Shown here one piece after another: positions 1 to 5,328 of a stretch of 7,482 nucleotides of DNA (positions are counted from its first letter, which is position 1; the number at the start of each line of letters is the position of its first letter). The notes beneath the pieces were generated by a model. That model was not told the DNA's origin. It made no database searches and saw nothing but the letters and a program-made list of their open reading frames with translations. Both the position numbers and the translations under genes were made by a program. Location: contig JAKIWU010000067.1 of the NCBI GenBank assembly GCA_022749905.1, positions 1 to 7,482 on the forward strand. The letters run 5' to 3'. Source of the DNA: Thermoplasmata archaeon. Lineage in GTDB: Archaea; Thermoplasmatota; Thermoplasmata; Lutacidiplasmatales; UBA184.

Positions 1-436
1 CGAAGCCACCCATCCGAAGCCGAGAGAGGTCGGCGTGGTCGGGGCGGCGAGCGGAATCGGCGTAGAGGTAGACCGGAAGACCGAGGTGCGCCCAGACGTT
101 CTCGGCGAGTTGGACGGCGAGCGCTGTCGCCTCCTCGGTCGTCGCGTCTCCCAGGGGTACGATGGGAACGACGTCGACCGCGCCCATCCGTGGGTGCTCG
201 CCGGTGTGATGATTGAGATCGATCTTCTGCACCGCGACCTCGATCATGCGGAGCAAGGCGTCGCAGAGGGGCCCCCCCTCTCCGGCGAGGCTGAACACCG
301 AACGATTGTGGTCGTGGTTCGCCTCCACGTCGAGAAGCGCGACGCCCGGCACCGAGCGCGCAGCCGTCTCCAGAGCCTGGAGGACGGCGGTGTCCCGCCC
401 TTCGGAAAAGTTCGGCACCGACTCGAAGAGCTTCAC
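1..436 (-). CDS. ftcD: Glutamate formimidoyltransferase (N-terminal part, runs off the left edge)
   Basis: The 145 visible residues match the N-terminal subdomain of glutamate formimidoyltransferase, which moves the formimino group of N-formimino-L-glutamate to tetrahydrofolate (or an archaeal C1 carrier) in histidine degradation and one-carbon metabolism. Family landmarks appear in order: SVPNFSEGRD near residues 6-15, DHNRSVF near 42-48, and GEHPRMGAVDVVPIVPL near 79-95, which includes the presumed catalytic histidine (H81). PVYLYADSARRPDHADLSRLRMGGF follows near the cut edge. The GTG start at 436 is chosen because family members begin a few residues before the VPNFSEG motif. This start shares the bases GTGA with the stop of the flap endonuclease gene, so the two genes are very probably one transcript with coupled translation. 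Whether a cyclodeaminase domain follows cannot be seen. The family call is firm; the carrier used in this organism is not known. Confidence 0.93.
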   Translation of the reverse strand, partial: MKLFESVPNFSEGRDTAVLQALETAARSVPGVALLDVEANHDHNRSVFSLAGEGGPLCDALLRMIEVAVQKIDLNHHTGEHPRMGAVDVVPIVPLGDATTEEATALAVQLAENVWAHLGLPVYLYADSARRPDHADLSRLRMGGF

Positions 437-1464
437 GATCCCTCGCCGAACGATTCGAGGAGCGATTGGCGGACGGGGTCACGGGCGACCGGGGGCACCC
501 GCTCGATACCTCGACGGGCACGCTCGAGCGCGGCGTGGATCCGGTCGGACGAGAAGCCATGACCGTCGACGAGAAGCTGCAGCACCTTCGCCTCGTCGAT
601 GGGTCCGAAAACGGGATCGGGCACGTCCGCGACCGGAGGGGATCGGAAGATCTCTGCGACGGGAAGCACGTCGGCTTCCTGGAGGCCGGCTGCCTGGAGC
701 GTCGCGGTCCACCCCAGGTGCCGCTGTGCGAGCTTCAGGGCCTTCTTCGGTCCGAATCCTTTCACGCCATCGTTGAAGTCCGTTCCGACGATCAGGCCGA
801 CGAGGAGCAGTTCCTCCGAGGAGATCCCGAGCTCCTTCAGCAACCGATCCCGTTCGATGACCTGCGCCGCTGGCTGATCCCGTCCTTTGCCCCGTGCCGC
901 CAATCCCCGGACCAGGCGCGGCGCTCCGAACAACAGGCTATCGTAGTCCTCGGACGCAGCGGCCCACACCGTTCCTACAGCGGCCATCTGCGCCGCCTGG
1001 GCCTCTCCTTCCGAGGGAGCTTGCACGGTGGGCGTTCCGAGGGCTCCGAGCAGTTCGATCGCTTCCGCGGCCATCGGGCGCGTGAAGCGCGAGGTCTGTG
1101 CGGCCTTCTGCCGGGCGGTTTCGAGGTCCCCGCGTTCGAGAGCCTCCTTCCACTCGGCCTCCGCCCGCTCCTTCACGAGGAAGCGGGAGCGCAGGGTGCC
1201 GGCCTTCAGGTCGGGAGGCTTGCCATCGAAGACCCACACCGGGCGGACCCCTTGCGCAAGGAGCGAGGTCGTACGGTAGAGCAGACCGATGAGGTGGCTC
1301 GTCGGCCGTCCTTGGGGGTCGGAGAACGGTTGCCCGTCGCGCTGGCGGATCGTCGCGAGGAACTGGTAGATCGCGTTGTTGCCGTCGACTGCGAGCCTTC
1401 GGCCGGAGAGGGCCGCCCACGGAAGCTCCTGGGCGGTGACGATCTCGCGGAACGGCAGCCCCAC
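433..1464 (-). CDS. fen: Flap endonuclease 1 (FEN1/XPG family)
   Basis: The 343-residue protein has the normal length and layout of archaeal FEN1, the structure-specific nuclease that removes 5' flaps during Okazaki fragment maturation and long-patch base excision repair. The N-terminal XPG domain has metal-binding D27 in LAVDGNN and D80 in WVFDGKPP. The internal XPG domain has E152 and E154 in APSEGEAQAA and D173 and D175 in SEDYDSLLFG. The helix-two-turn-helix segment GTDFNDGVKGFGPKKAL spans about 227-243 and carries D229. All expected carboxylates are present, so the enzyme should be active. The C-terminus QSLLESFG (from Q333) resembles a PCNA-binding PIP box, but only one of the two final aromatic residues is present. 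The start is GTG at 1464; no in-frame ATG, GTG or TTG lies in the bases just upstream. The gene overlaps ftcD by 4 bases. Confidence 0.97.
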   Translation of the reverse strand: MGLPFREIVTAQELPWAALSGRRLAVDGNNAIYQFLATIRQRDGQPFSDPQGRPTSHLIGLLYRTTSLLAQGVRPVWVFDGKPPDLKAGTLRSRFLVKERAEAEWKEALERGDLETARQKAAQTSRFTRPMAAEAIELLGALGTPTVQAPSEGEAQAAQMAAVGTVWAAASEDYDSLLFGAPRLVRGLAARGKGRDQPAAQVIERDRLLKELGISSEELLLVGLIVGTDFNDGVKGFGPKKALKLAQRHLGWTATLQAAGLQEADVLPVAEIFRSPPVADVPDPVFGPIDEAKVLQLLVDGHGFSSDRIHAALERARRGIERVPPVARDPVRQSLLESFGEGS

Positions 1465-1667
1465 GTCGTCTAGGAGCGGATAGCCTACTTGGGGTTGCCT
1501 GCCGGCGCGAACTCCGACGCGCCGTCGAGACCGTGTTGGCCCTCCCTCTCGGCCCGACCTTCCGCCGCGAACTCGAACTGGGTCGCCCGAACCCTCTCCG
1601 CTGAGAGCCCGATCTCGCGACGGTCGCCCAAGCCTAAGTACAGGGCAGCGTACCTTCCAAGGGCGAC
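1465..1667. promoter_or_regulatory. Divergent promoter gap between the flap endonuclease and PAC2 genes
   Basis: These 203 bases separate two genes that point away from each other, so both promoters should lie here. On the plus strand, CCTAAGTACA at 1633-1642 is a weak TATA-like element about 30 bases before the PAC2 ATG. That spacing fits a nearly leaderless transcript. On the minus strand no convincing TATA box is visible before the GTG at 1464. No RNA gene or clear inverted repeat was seen. A minus-strand open frame ending at 1485 lies within this gap but is not supported as a gene. Confidence 0.45.
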
Positions 1668-2432
1668 ATGTCGAGCGCTTGGACCGACGACGGTCCCGCG
1701 GTCATCGAGCCCGGAGCGATCGTCCTCTCGAGCTTCCCCAGCGCAGGACTCGCTGCGACGGTTGCGGCCCACTACATCATCCAGACGCTCAAGCTTCCTC
1801 GGATCGGGCTCCTCGATAGCCCGGACGGGCCGTCGATCGCGATCGTCCAATCCGGCAAGGTACAGCCCCCGGTCCGGGTTCATGGACGGAAGGACCTCGC
1901 CGTGGTGCTGTCCGAGCTACCGGCCTCGGCCACCGCCGGGCCCGAACTTGCGCGCGCCATCGTCGCGGGCGCGGAAAGCCGGCGCGCGCGGCTCGTGATC
2001 GGGCTCGAGGGCGTCATCCCTCATCCGGCGGTATCCGAGGAACCCGCCACGGTCGAGAGCGTCTGGTCGGTCCTGTCCCGACCGGATCCGGCACTCTCGG
2101 AACAGCTGCGGGCGACCAAGGCGCGGCCTCTCGAAGACGGGATCATCGGCGGAGTGTCCGGTGCGCTCCTCGTCGAGGCCTTGCGCCGCACGATCCCGGT
2201 GTCCGTTCTCCTCGTGAGCGCGCGCCCAAGTCCCGAAGGGTATCCGGATCACCGGGCCGGCGCCGTCCTCATCGAGACGCTCGTCCGGTTCCTGCCGGAG
2301 CTTCGCATCGACACGGGGCCCTTGCGAACTCAGGCGGAGATGATCGAGCGAGCGCTCCGGGCGGCCATGAAGCAACACACTCCGAAACCTCCCAGCGGGC
2401 TCACAGCCGGCGAGCCGACGATCTACGCCTAG
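1668..2432 (+). CDS. PAC2-family protein, probable proteasome assembly chaperone (PbaB-like)
   Basis: This 254-residue protein matches the PAC2 fold by its layout: a start region PGAIVLSSFPSAGLAATVAAHYIIQTLKLPRIGLLDSP (about 15-52), a strand-turn region RKDLAVVLSELP (about 74-85), RLVIGLEGVIPHP (about 108-120), DGIIGGVSGALLVEALRRTIPVSVLLVSARPSPEGYPDHRAGAVLIETL (about 157-205), and a helical C-terminus. Archaeal PAC2 proteins (PbaA/PbaB) help assemble the 20S proteasome alpha ring in the cytoplasm. Strong support for a proteasome role is the last tripeptide, Ile-Tyr-Ala, which is an HbYX tail. HbYX tails in PAN, Cdc48 and PbaB dock into pockets between alpha subunits. No proteasome gene is in view, so the partner is inferred. 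The ATG at 1668 is preceded by a TATA-like box at leaderless spacing. The stop lies 1 base from the stop of the oppositely oriented mini-membrane gene. Confidence 0.88.
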   Translation: MSSAWTDDGPAVIEPGAIVLSSFPSAGLAATVAAHYIIQTLKLPRIGLLDSPDGPSIAIVQSGKVQPPVRVHGRKDLAVVLSELPASATAGPELARAIVAGAESRRARLVIGLEGVIPHPAVSEEPATVESVWSVLSRPDPALSEQLRATKARPLEDGIIGGVSGALLVEALRRTIPVSVLLVSARPSPEGYPDHRAGAVLIETLVRFLPELRIDTGPLRTQAEMIERALRAAMKQHTPKPPSGLTAGEPTIYA

Positions 2433-2433
2433 G

Positions 2434-2604
2434 TCAGGACCGGAACGTCTCGCTGTACGTGAGGAGGTAGAGCCCTCCCGCGATCATCACGGAGAAGAGG
2501 ATCAGCAGAGCGAGCGGATTCGCAGCGTACTTCCAGATCGTAACCCCGATGAGGACTGCCGGGACCAGGAAGGTCAGGAGCACGGTATAGGCGCGGCCGT
2601 CCAT
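2434..2604 (-). CDS. Small membrane protein with two predicted transmembrane segments (56 aa)
   Basis: The reading frame from ATG at 2604 to TGA at 2434 encodes 56 residues. Two hydrophobic stretches, about residues 7-23 (TVLLTFLVPAVLIGVTI) and 31-50 (LALLILFSVMIAGGLYLLTY), are joined by a short polar turn WKYAANP that includes a lysine. The short ends are MDGRAY and SETFRS, so the protein is essentially a helical hairpin in the membrane. Codon third positions are mostly G or C, as in the neighbouring genes. The bases GGTTAAGAGG, about 28 upstream of the ATG, look like a TATA box at leaderless spacing, so it may have its own promoter. It also lies only 63 bases after the FtsZ-like gene on the same strand and could be read from that operon. 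I recognise no family. Confidence rests on the strong membrane pattern, clean start and stop, and tight fit between neighbours. Confidence 0.8.
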   Translation of the reverse strand: MDGRAYTVLLTFLVPAVLIGVTIWKYAANPLALLILFSVMIAGGLYLLTYSETFRS

Positions 2605-2624
2605 CGGGAGGGCGCGACGTTCCG

Positions 2625-2638
2625 AGCCTCTTAACCCT
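2625..2638 (-). promoter_or_regulatory. TATA-like element of the small membrane protein gene
   Basis: On the minus strand GGTTAAGAGG is centred about 28 bases before the ATG at 2604. In a GC-rich intergenic gap this AT-rich block at the archaeal TATA distance suggests a leaderless transcript beginning at or next to the start codon. Confidence 0.45.
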
Positions 2639-2667
2639 TGGTCCGTGCGCTGGGGTCGGGGCCGAGA

Positions 2668-3564
2668 CTAGAGGCCCGAATCCGGTCGCTGAACCTCGAA
2701 GGTGAGCTCCGCGATGCCCGATGGGTTCGCGGCGTGCAGCGGCACCATGCGCGGCGTGAGGGGGATGAGCGGCTCGATCTCGGGAGCATCGGATGGGGTC
2801 ACGAGCGGAGGGAGCGTGGTCGGGCTCCGGGCGAGAGACGCCATGCGTTCCGCCTCGAGGACGGCCTCCGCGGGCTGGATGAGCTCGCGATCGATCAGCC
2901 GGGCGACGAGCTCGCCCCAGGCGCGCTCGAGATGGCCGATCGGCATCTTGGGTTGGCTCCGCACGATCGCCTCGTTGTCGAGCACCTGGAGGCTCGCACG
3001 GCCGCGCTGCTGCTTCTCCACGAACGACTCCACGAAGTGCAGGCGCGCGATGGCCCGTTCTGCGAGCGCCCTGCGGTCCGACTCGCAGGCGAACGGCTTG
3101 ACCGCGAACACCTTGAGGGCCGAGGAGGCACGTGCGGCGGCCTGCACGATGACCGGGAGGGCCCCGGTGCCGGTCCCTCCGCCCAGGCTCGCGATGATCG
3201 TGACGAAGGTGGCGCCCTCGAAGACCCGCTCGAGCGCCGGTTCCGCGTAGCGGGCGAGCTCGCCGCCCAGCTGCGGGGACCCGACGGACGAACCGTCGAG
3301 CCCATCGTCCGGGGCGAGGCAGATGCGGCGGTCGAACTCCTCGAGATCCTGGCCCCGGGGGTCGCAGTTGATCGCAACGGTCTCGAGGTACGGCAGGTGG
3401 CGGCGTGCGACCTCGCGGGCGATCCGGATCCCTCCGCCCCCGACCGCCGCGAGGACGAACCGGATGTCGTGGCCGAGACGCAAGGTCTCGAACACCTCTT
3501 CCTCGCCCCCGTCGCCGCCAACCGCGTTCCCGTTCGGCTCCGCGTCCTGCTCTTCCAATCCCAT
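2668..3564 (-). CDS. Divergent, reduced FtsZ/tubulin-family GTPase
   Basis: The protein has about 298 residues and carries the FtsZ nucleotide-binding core. The first glycine loop AAVGGGGIRIAREV lies near 39-52. AINCD near 64-68 matches the FtsZ AVNTD strand. The tubulin signature LGGGTGTGALPVI lies near 127-139, and KPFACESDRR near 156-165 matches the FtsZ KPFxFEGxxR segment. LQVLDNEAIVRSQ near 192-204 matches the FtsZ IPNDRLL region. The sequence then departs: where FtsZ has the T7 loop (NLDFADV), needed for GTP hydrolysis in the neighbouring subunit, and then the C-terminal domain, this protein has only a helix (AWGELVARLIDRELIQ) and about 65 proline-rich residues. It probably binds GTP but is unlikely to form ordinary FtsZ filaments by itself. 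ATG at 3564 is preferred to the in-frame GTG at 3573 because AGGGTGG precedes it as a weak ribosome site. The regulator gene lies 42 bases upstream and is probably co-transcribed. Confidence 0.9.
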   Translation of the reverse strand: MGLEEQDAEPNGNAVGGDGGEEEVFETLRLGHDIRFVLAAVGGGGIRIAREVARRHLPYLETVAINCDPRGQDLEEFDRRICLAPDDGLDGSSVGSPQLGGELARYAEPALERVFEGATFVTIIASLGGGTGTGALPVIVQAAARASSALKVFAVKPFACESDRRALAERAIARLHFVESFVEKQQRGRASLQVLDNEAIVRSQPKMPIGHLERAWGELVARLIDRELIQPAEAVLEAERMASLARSPTTLPPLVTPSDAPEIEPLIPLTPRMVPLHAANPSGIAELTFEVQRPDSGL

Positions 3565-3606
3565 GCAACCCACCCTTTGTTCGTCCCGATGATCGGTCTC
3601 GGCGCT

Positions 3607-4110
3607 CTAGCGGCCCACGACCCCCCGGCGTTCGAGGTCGGCTCCGCTGCGGCCGAGGCGTTCGAGGCGCTGGCGTGACTCATGCGCCTCCCGAACCGCC
3701 GCTCGGGACCGGGCGACGGTTTCCTGGACTTTGAGTTCGAGTTCCCCACGGCGGATCAACTGGGCAAGGAGGTCCTTCAGCGACTGGCCGTTCGCGGCGA
3801 GTTCGCCGAACGCCTCGATCATCTCAATTTCGTCATGGCGAAGTCGGACCGGAACCTCCACGAGGGAGGATGCGGTGCCTTGGGAACCTGGCTCTTGGAC
3901 ACCGGCCAGCGAGCGGGCCCGCAAGAATTCGTGAAGGGCCGCGCGCATGAGCGCCGACCGATTCCGGAACTCCCCGCTGGCCACGAAGGTATCGAGAAGT
4001 TGAAGCTCGCGGACGTTGCAACGGAGCGCAATTCGCTCGTCCTCGGGGCGCTCCGAGGGTGGAGGCGGCACGGTATCCTCAGATTTCCGCCGGCCCGGTT
4101 TGTCGAACAC
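3607..4110 (-). CDS. Ribbon-helix-helix regulator with a probable second RHH unit and coiled coil
   Basis: This 167-residue protein is probably a DNA-binding transcription regulator. After a charged, proline-containing leader (1-24), residues 25-65 form a standard ribbon-helix-helix unit: strand ERIALRCNV, helix ELQLLDTFVASG, turn EFRNRS, helix ALMRAALHEFLRA. A linker follows, then residues 84-122 repeat the plan: strand VEVPVRL, helix DEIEMIEAFGELAANG, helix SLKDLLAQLIRRG. The end (about 124-162) is a charged helix that could be a coiled coil. The GTG start at 4110 has a clear TATA-like box about 32 bases upstream and a palindrome in between that could be its own operator. The next gene on this strand is the FtsZ-like GTPase. 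In haloarchaea the RHH protein CdrS controls ftsZ2, so this pairing suggests a similar job; that is inference, not shown homology. Confidence 0.88.
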   Translation of the reverse strand: MFDKPGRRKSEDTVPPPPSERPEDERIALRCNVRELQLLDTFVASGEFRNRSALMRAALHEFLRARSLAGVQEPGSQGTASSLVEVPVRLRHDEIEMIEAFGELAANGQSLKDLLAQLIRRGELELKVQETVARSRAAVREAHESRQRLERLGRSGADLERRGVVGR

Positions 4111-4124
4111 TGGTGGACCGAGCT

Positions 4125-4137
4125 ATGCAAAATGCAT
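4125..4137. promoter_or_regulatory. Palindromic putative operator ATGCAAAATGCAT
   Basis: A perfect inverted repeat, ATGCA-AAA-TGCAT, lies between the TATA-like box and the GTG start of the RHH regulator gene, close to the expected transcription start. Short symmetric sites of this size are typical for RHH dimers or tetramers, and the position would block initiation. Autorepression is inferred from position only. Confidence 0.5.
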
Positions 4138-4147
4138 CTACATAAAT
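4138..4147 (-). promoter_or_regulatory. TATA-like box of the RHH regulator / FtsZ-like operon
   Basis: The minus strand reads ATTTATGTAG here, centred about 32 bases before the GTG at 4110. It is among the most AT-rich blocks in the window and has the form of an archaeal TATA box. A start about 26 bases downstream of it would leave a leader of only a few bases. Confidence 0.65.
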
Positions 4148-4410
4148 CCCCCCCTTGGCCTGCGCCGAGAAACAACCGGAGCCGCCTCGAGGGGGTTTCT
4201 CGACGTGTCGAACAATTCCGGGGAGCTAGTTGAGACCCCTCGAGCGCTCCGAAGCTGCCGTATAACTCGTCCCGCGAGCCACGCTTTGATGCGGGATGAT
4301 TTGCGGAAAGTGTGAACCGCGTGCCGATCGGTCCAGGCCGCGTCGATGGAGTCGAGCTACAGGGCTTCCTACACAGAACTCGACCAGGCGCGGCGAGTTG
4401 GTCCGCCATC

Positions 4411-4420
4411 TCTATGTAGG
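4411..4420 (+). promoter_or_regulatory. TATA-like box of the pilin gene
   Basis: TCTATGTAGG is centred about 46 bases before the ATG at 4462. Transcription would begin near 4440 and give a leader of about 20 bases that contains TAGGGAC, a weak purine-rich ribosome site. Confidence 0.45.
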
Positions 4421-4461
4421 GGTCCGGTGGATTCTAGGTCGATCCCGTAGGGACAACTGTG

Positions 4462-5265
4462 ATGTCGAGCGCTCGTCGCACGCGGCCCACGCGCCGCTGC
4501 CAATCCGGTCGATGGCACCAGCGCGGCCGACGCGGTGCCTCGGATTTCGTCGCGACCCTCATGATCCTCGCGATCACCGTGGTGCTCGCCGCGACCGTGT
4601 TCCTCTGGGTGGGCACCTTCCCGAAGCCCCAGACGCCCCTCAACGACGATTTCTCCGCCCAACTGGCCACGAACGCCACCAACGTCGTCTCCATCTCGAT
4701 CCAGCTCCTCTCGGGAACCTCGATCACCGCGACCTCGATCGCTCAGGGGTACGTCCACCTCGCTTCGCAAAAGGTCCCGGCGGCCTTTCCAGCCAAGCTC
4801 ACCCTTGCGAGCGGCCTTGCCGGAGGAACAACGTGGGCCCCCGGGCAGACCTGGTCGATGAATCTCGCGAGTTACAAGCTGCCATTCGACGACAACATCA
4901 CGGTCCTGATCACGGGCAACAACCGCCTCCTGTTGCAGAAGGTCATCCCCGGTCCACCCCTCCTTGGGACGCCCTACTTCACGAATGCGTGGATCTACCC
5001 GAACCCTCTCTCGGCCAGCACTCCGTTCACGGTCTTCTGCACGGTCGTGGCTTCCCAAGGCGTCCTCTCGATGACCGTGGATCTCACCCAGATCCCCGGC
5101 CAAGGGGCCTCGCATGCGATGACGTATAACTCGGCGAACGGCGTCTGGTCGTACACGACTACTGGTGGATTCACCCCGGCCGGTGGGCCGAAGAGCATCT
5201 TCATCACCGTCATCGACCATGCTGGGCAGCAGAACGTCGACATCCTCTCGCTCAGCGCGAGCTAG
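4462..5265 (+). CDS. Archaeal type IV pilin-like protein with class III signal peptide
   Basis: The 267-residue protein starts with an arginine-rich leader ending in RRG. The segment ASDFVATLMILAITVVLAATVFLWV then gives the hydrophobic helix typical of archaeal type IV pilins. A prepilin peptidase (PibD type) would cut after G25, leaving A26 as the mature N-terminus. The helix anchors the subunit and forms the fibre core. The rest is extracellular and rich in Thr, Ser and beta-strand residues; N71 (NAT) and N145 (NIT) are possible N-glycosylation sites. The last 95 or so residues (YFTNAWIYPNP to the end, with PFTVFCTVVASQG, MTVDLTQIPG, YNSANGVWSYTTTGGF and SIFITVIDHAGQQ) look like an immunoglobulin-like beta domain. 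The protein is longer than simple adhesion pilins, so it could be a minor or tip subunit. The ATG at 4462 is preferred to the GTG immediately before it. No pilus ATPase or platform gene is in view. Confidence 0.85.
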   Translation: MSSARRTRPTRRCQSGRWHQRGRRGASDFVATLMILAITVVLAATVFLWVGTFPKPQTPLNDDFSAQLATNATNVVSISIQLLSGTSITATSIAQGYVHLASQKVPAAFPAKLTLASGLAGGTTWAPGQTWSMNLASYKLPFDDNITVLITGNNRLLLQKVIPGPPLLGTPYFTNAWIYPNPLSASTPFTVFCTVVASQGVLSMTVDLTQIPGQGASHAMTYNSANGVWSYTTTGGFTPAGGPKSIFITVIDHAGQQNVDILSLSAS

Positions 5266-5328
5266 GGGTCGGCGGAGCCTCCCTGAGGGCGGTCAGCCCG
5301 CCCATTAATCATCACACGTCAGCCGGTT

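Larger units (their letters stand above)
4111..4461. other. Intergenic region between the regulator operon and the pilin gene, with overlapping inverted repeats
   Basis: This 351-base divergent gap contains the regulator promoter at its left end and the pilin promoter at its right end. In the middle are two inverted repeats that share bases: CGAGAAAC (4166-4173) with GTTTCTCG (4195-4202), and CTCGAGGGG (4186-4194) with CCCCTCGAG (4236-4244). A further short hairpin pairs TCCCGC (4270-4275) with GCGGGA (4291-4296). A TATAAC box at 4261-4266 might start another plus-strand RNA. I found no tRNA or convincing protein frame. Open frames crossing this region are arginine-rich shadows of genes in other frames. 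Confidence 0.5.

Noticed and set aside
466..1473. Plus-strand frame of 335 residues opposite the flap endonuclease gene
   Set aside because: The minus strand carries all FEN1 catalytic motifs in order; the plus frame matches nothing and mirrors it codon for codon.
1485..1631. Minus-strand open frame upstream of the flap endonuclease gene (about 48 residues from TTG) with fairly good codon composition
   Set aside because: There is no ATG or GTG start near the gap, no ribosome site, and no recognisable domain. It lies in a promoter region, and the longer version runs antisense through the PAC2 gene. High GC makes such frames common.
2429..3568. Long minus-strand arginine-rich frame of 379 residues over the FtsZ-like gene
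   Set aside because: It is a shifted-frame shadow. Its composition is extreme in Arg, Pro and Gly, while the other frame shows clear FtsZ motifs.
4425..4455. Possible tRNA T-arm from TTCTAGGTCGATCCCG
   Set aside because: No proper T-loop sequence with flanking 5-bp stem, no acceptor stem and no anticodon arm could be assembled.
4296..5129. Plus-strand frame beginning MICGKCEPR near the TATAAC box, which could suggest a small CxxC protein
   Set aside because: It continues as an Arg/Pro-rich shadow through the pilin gene. The single CxxC is not enough support.
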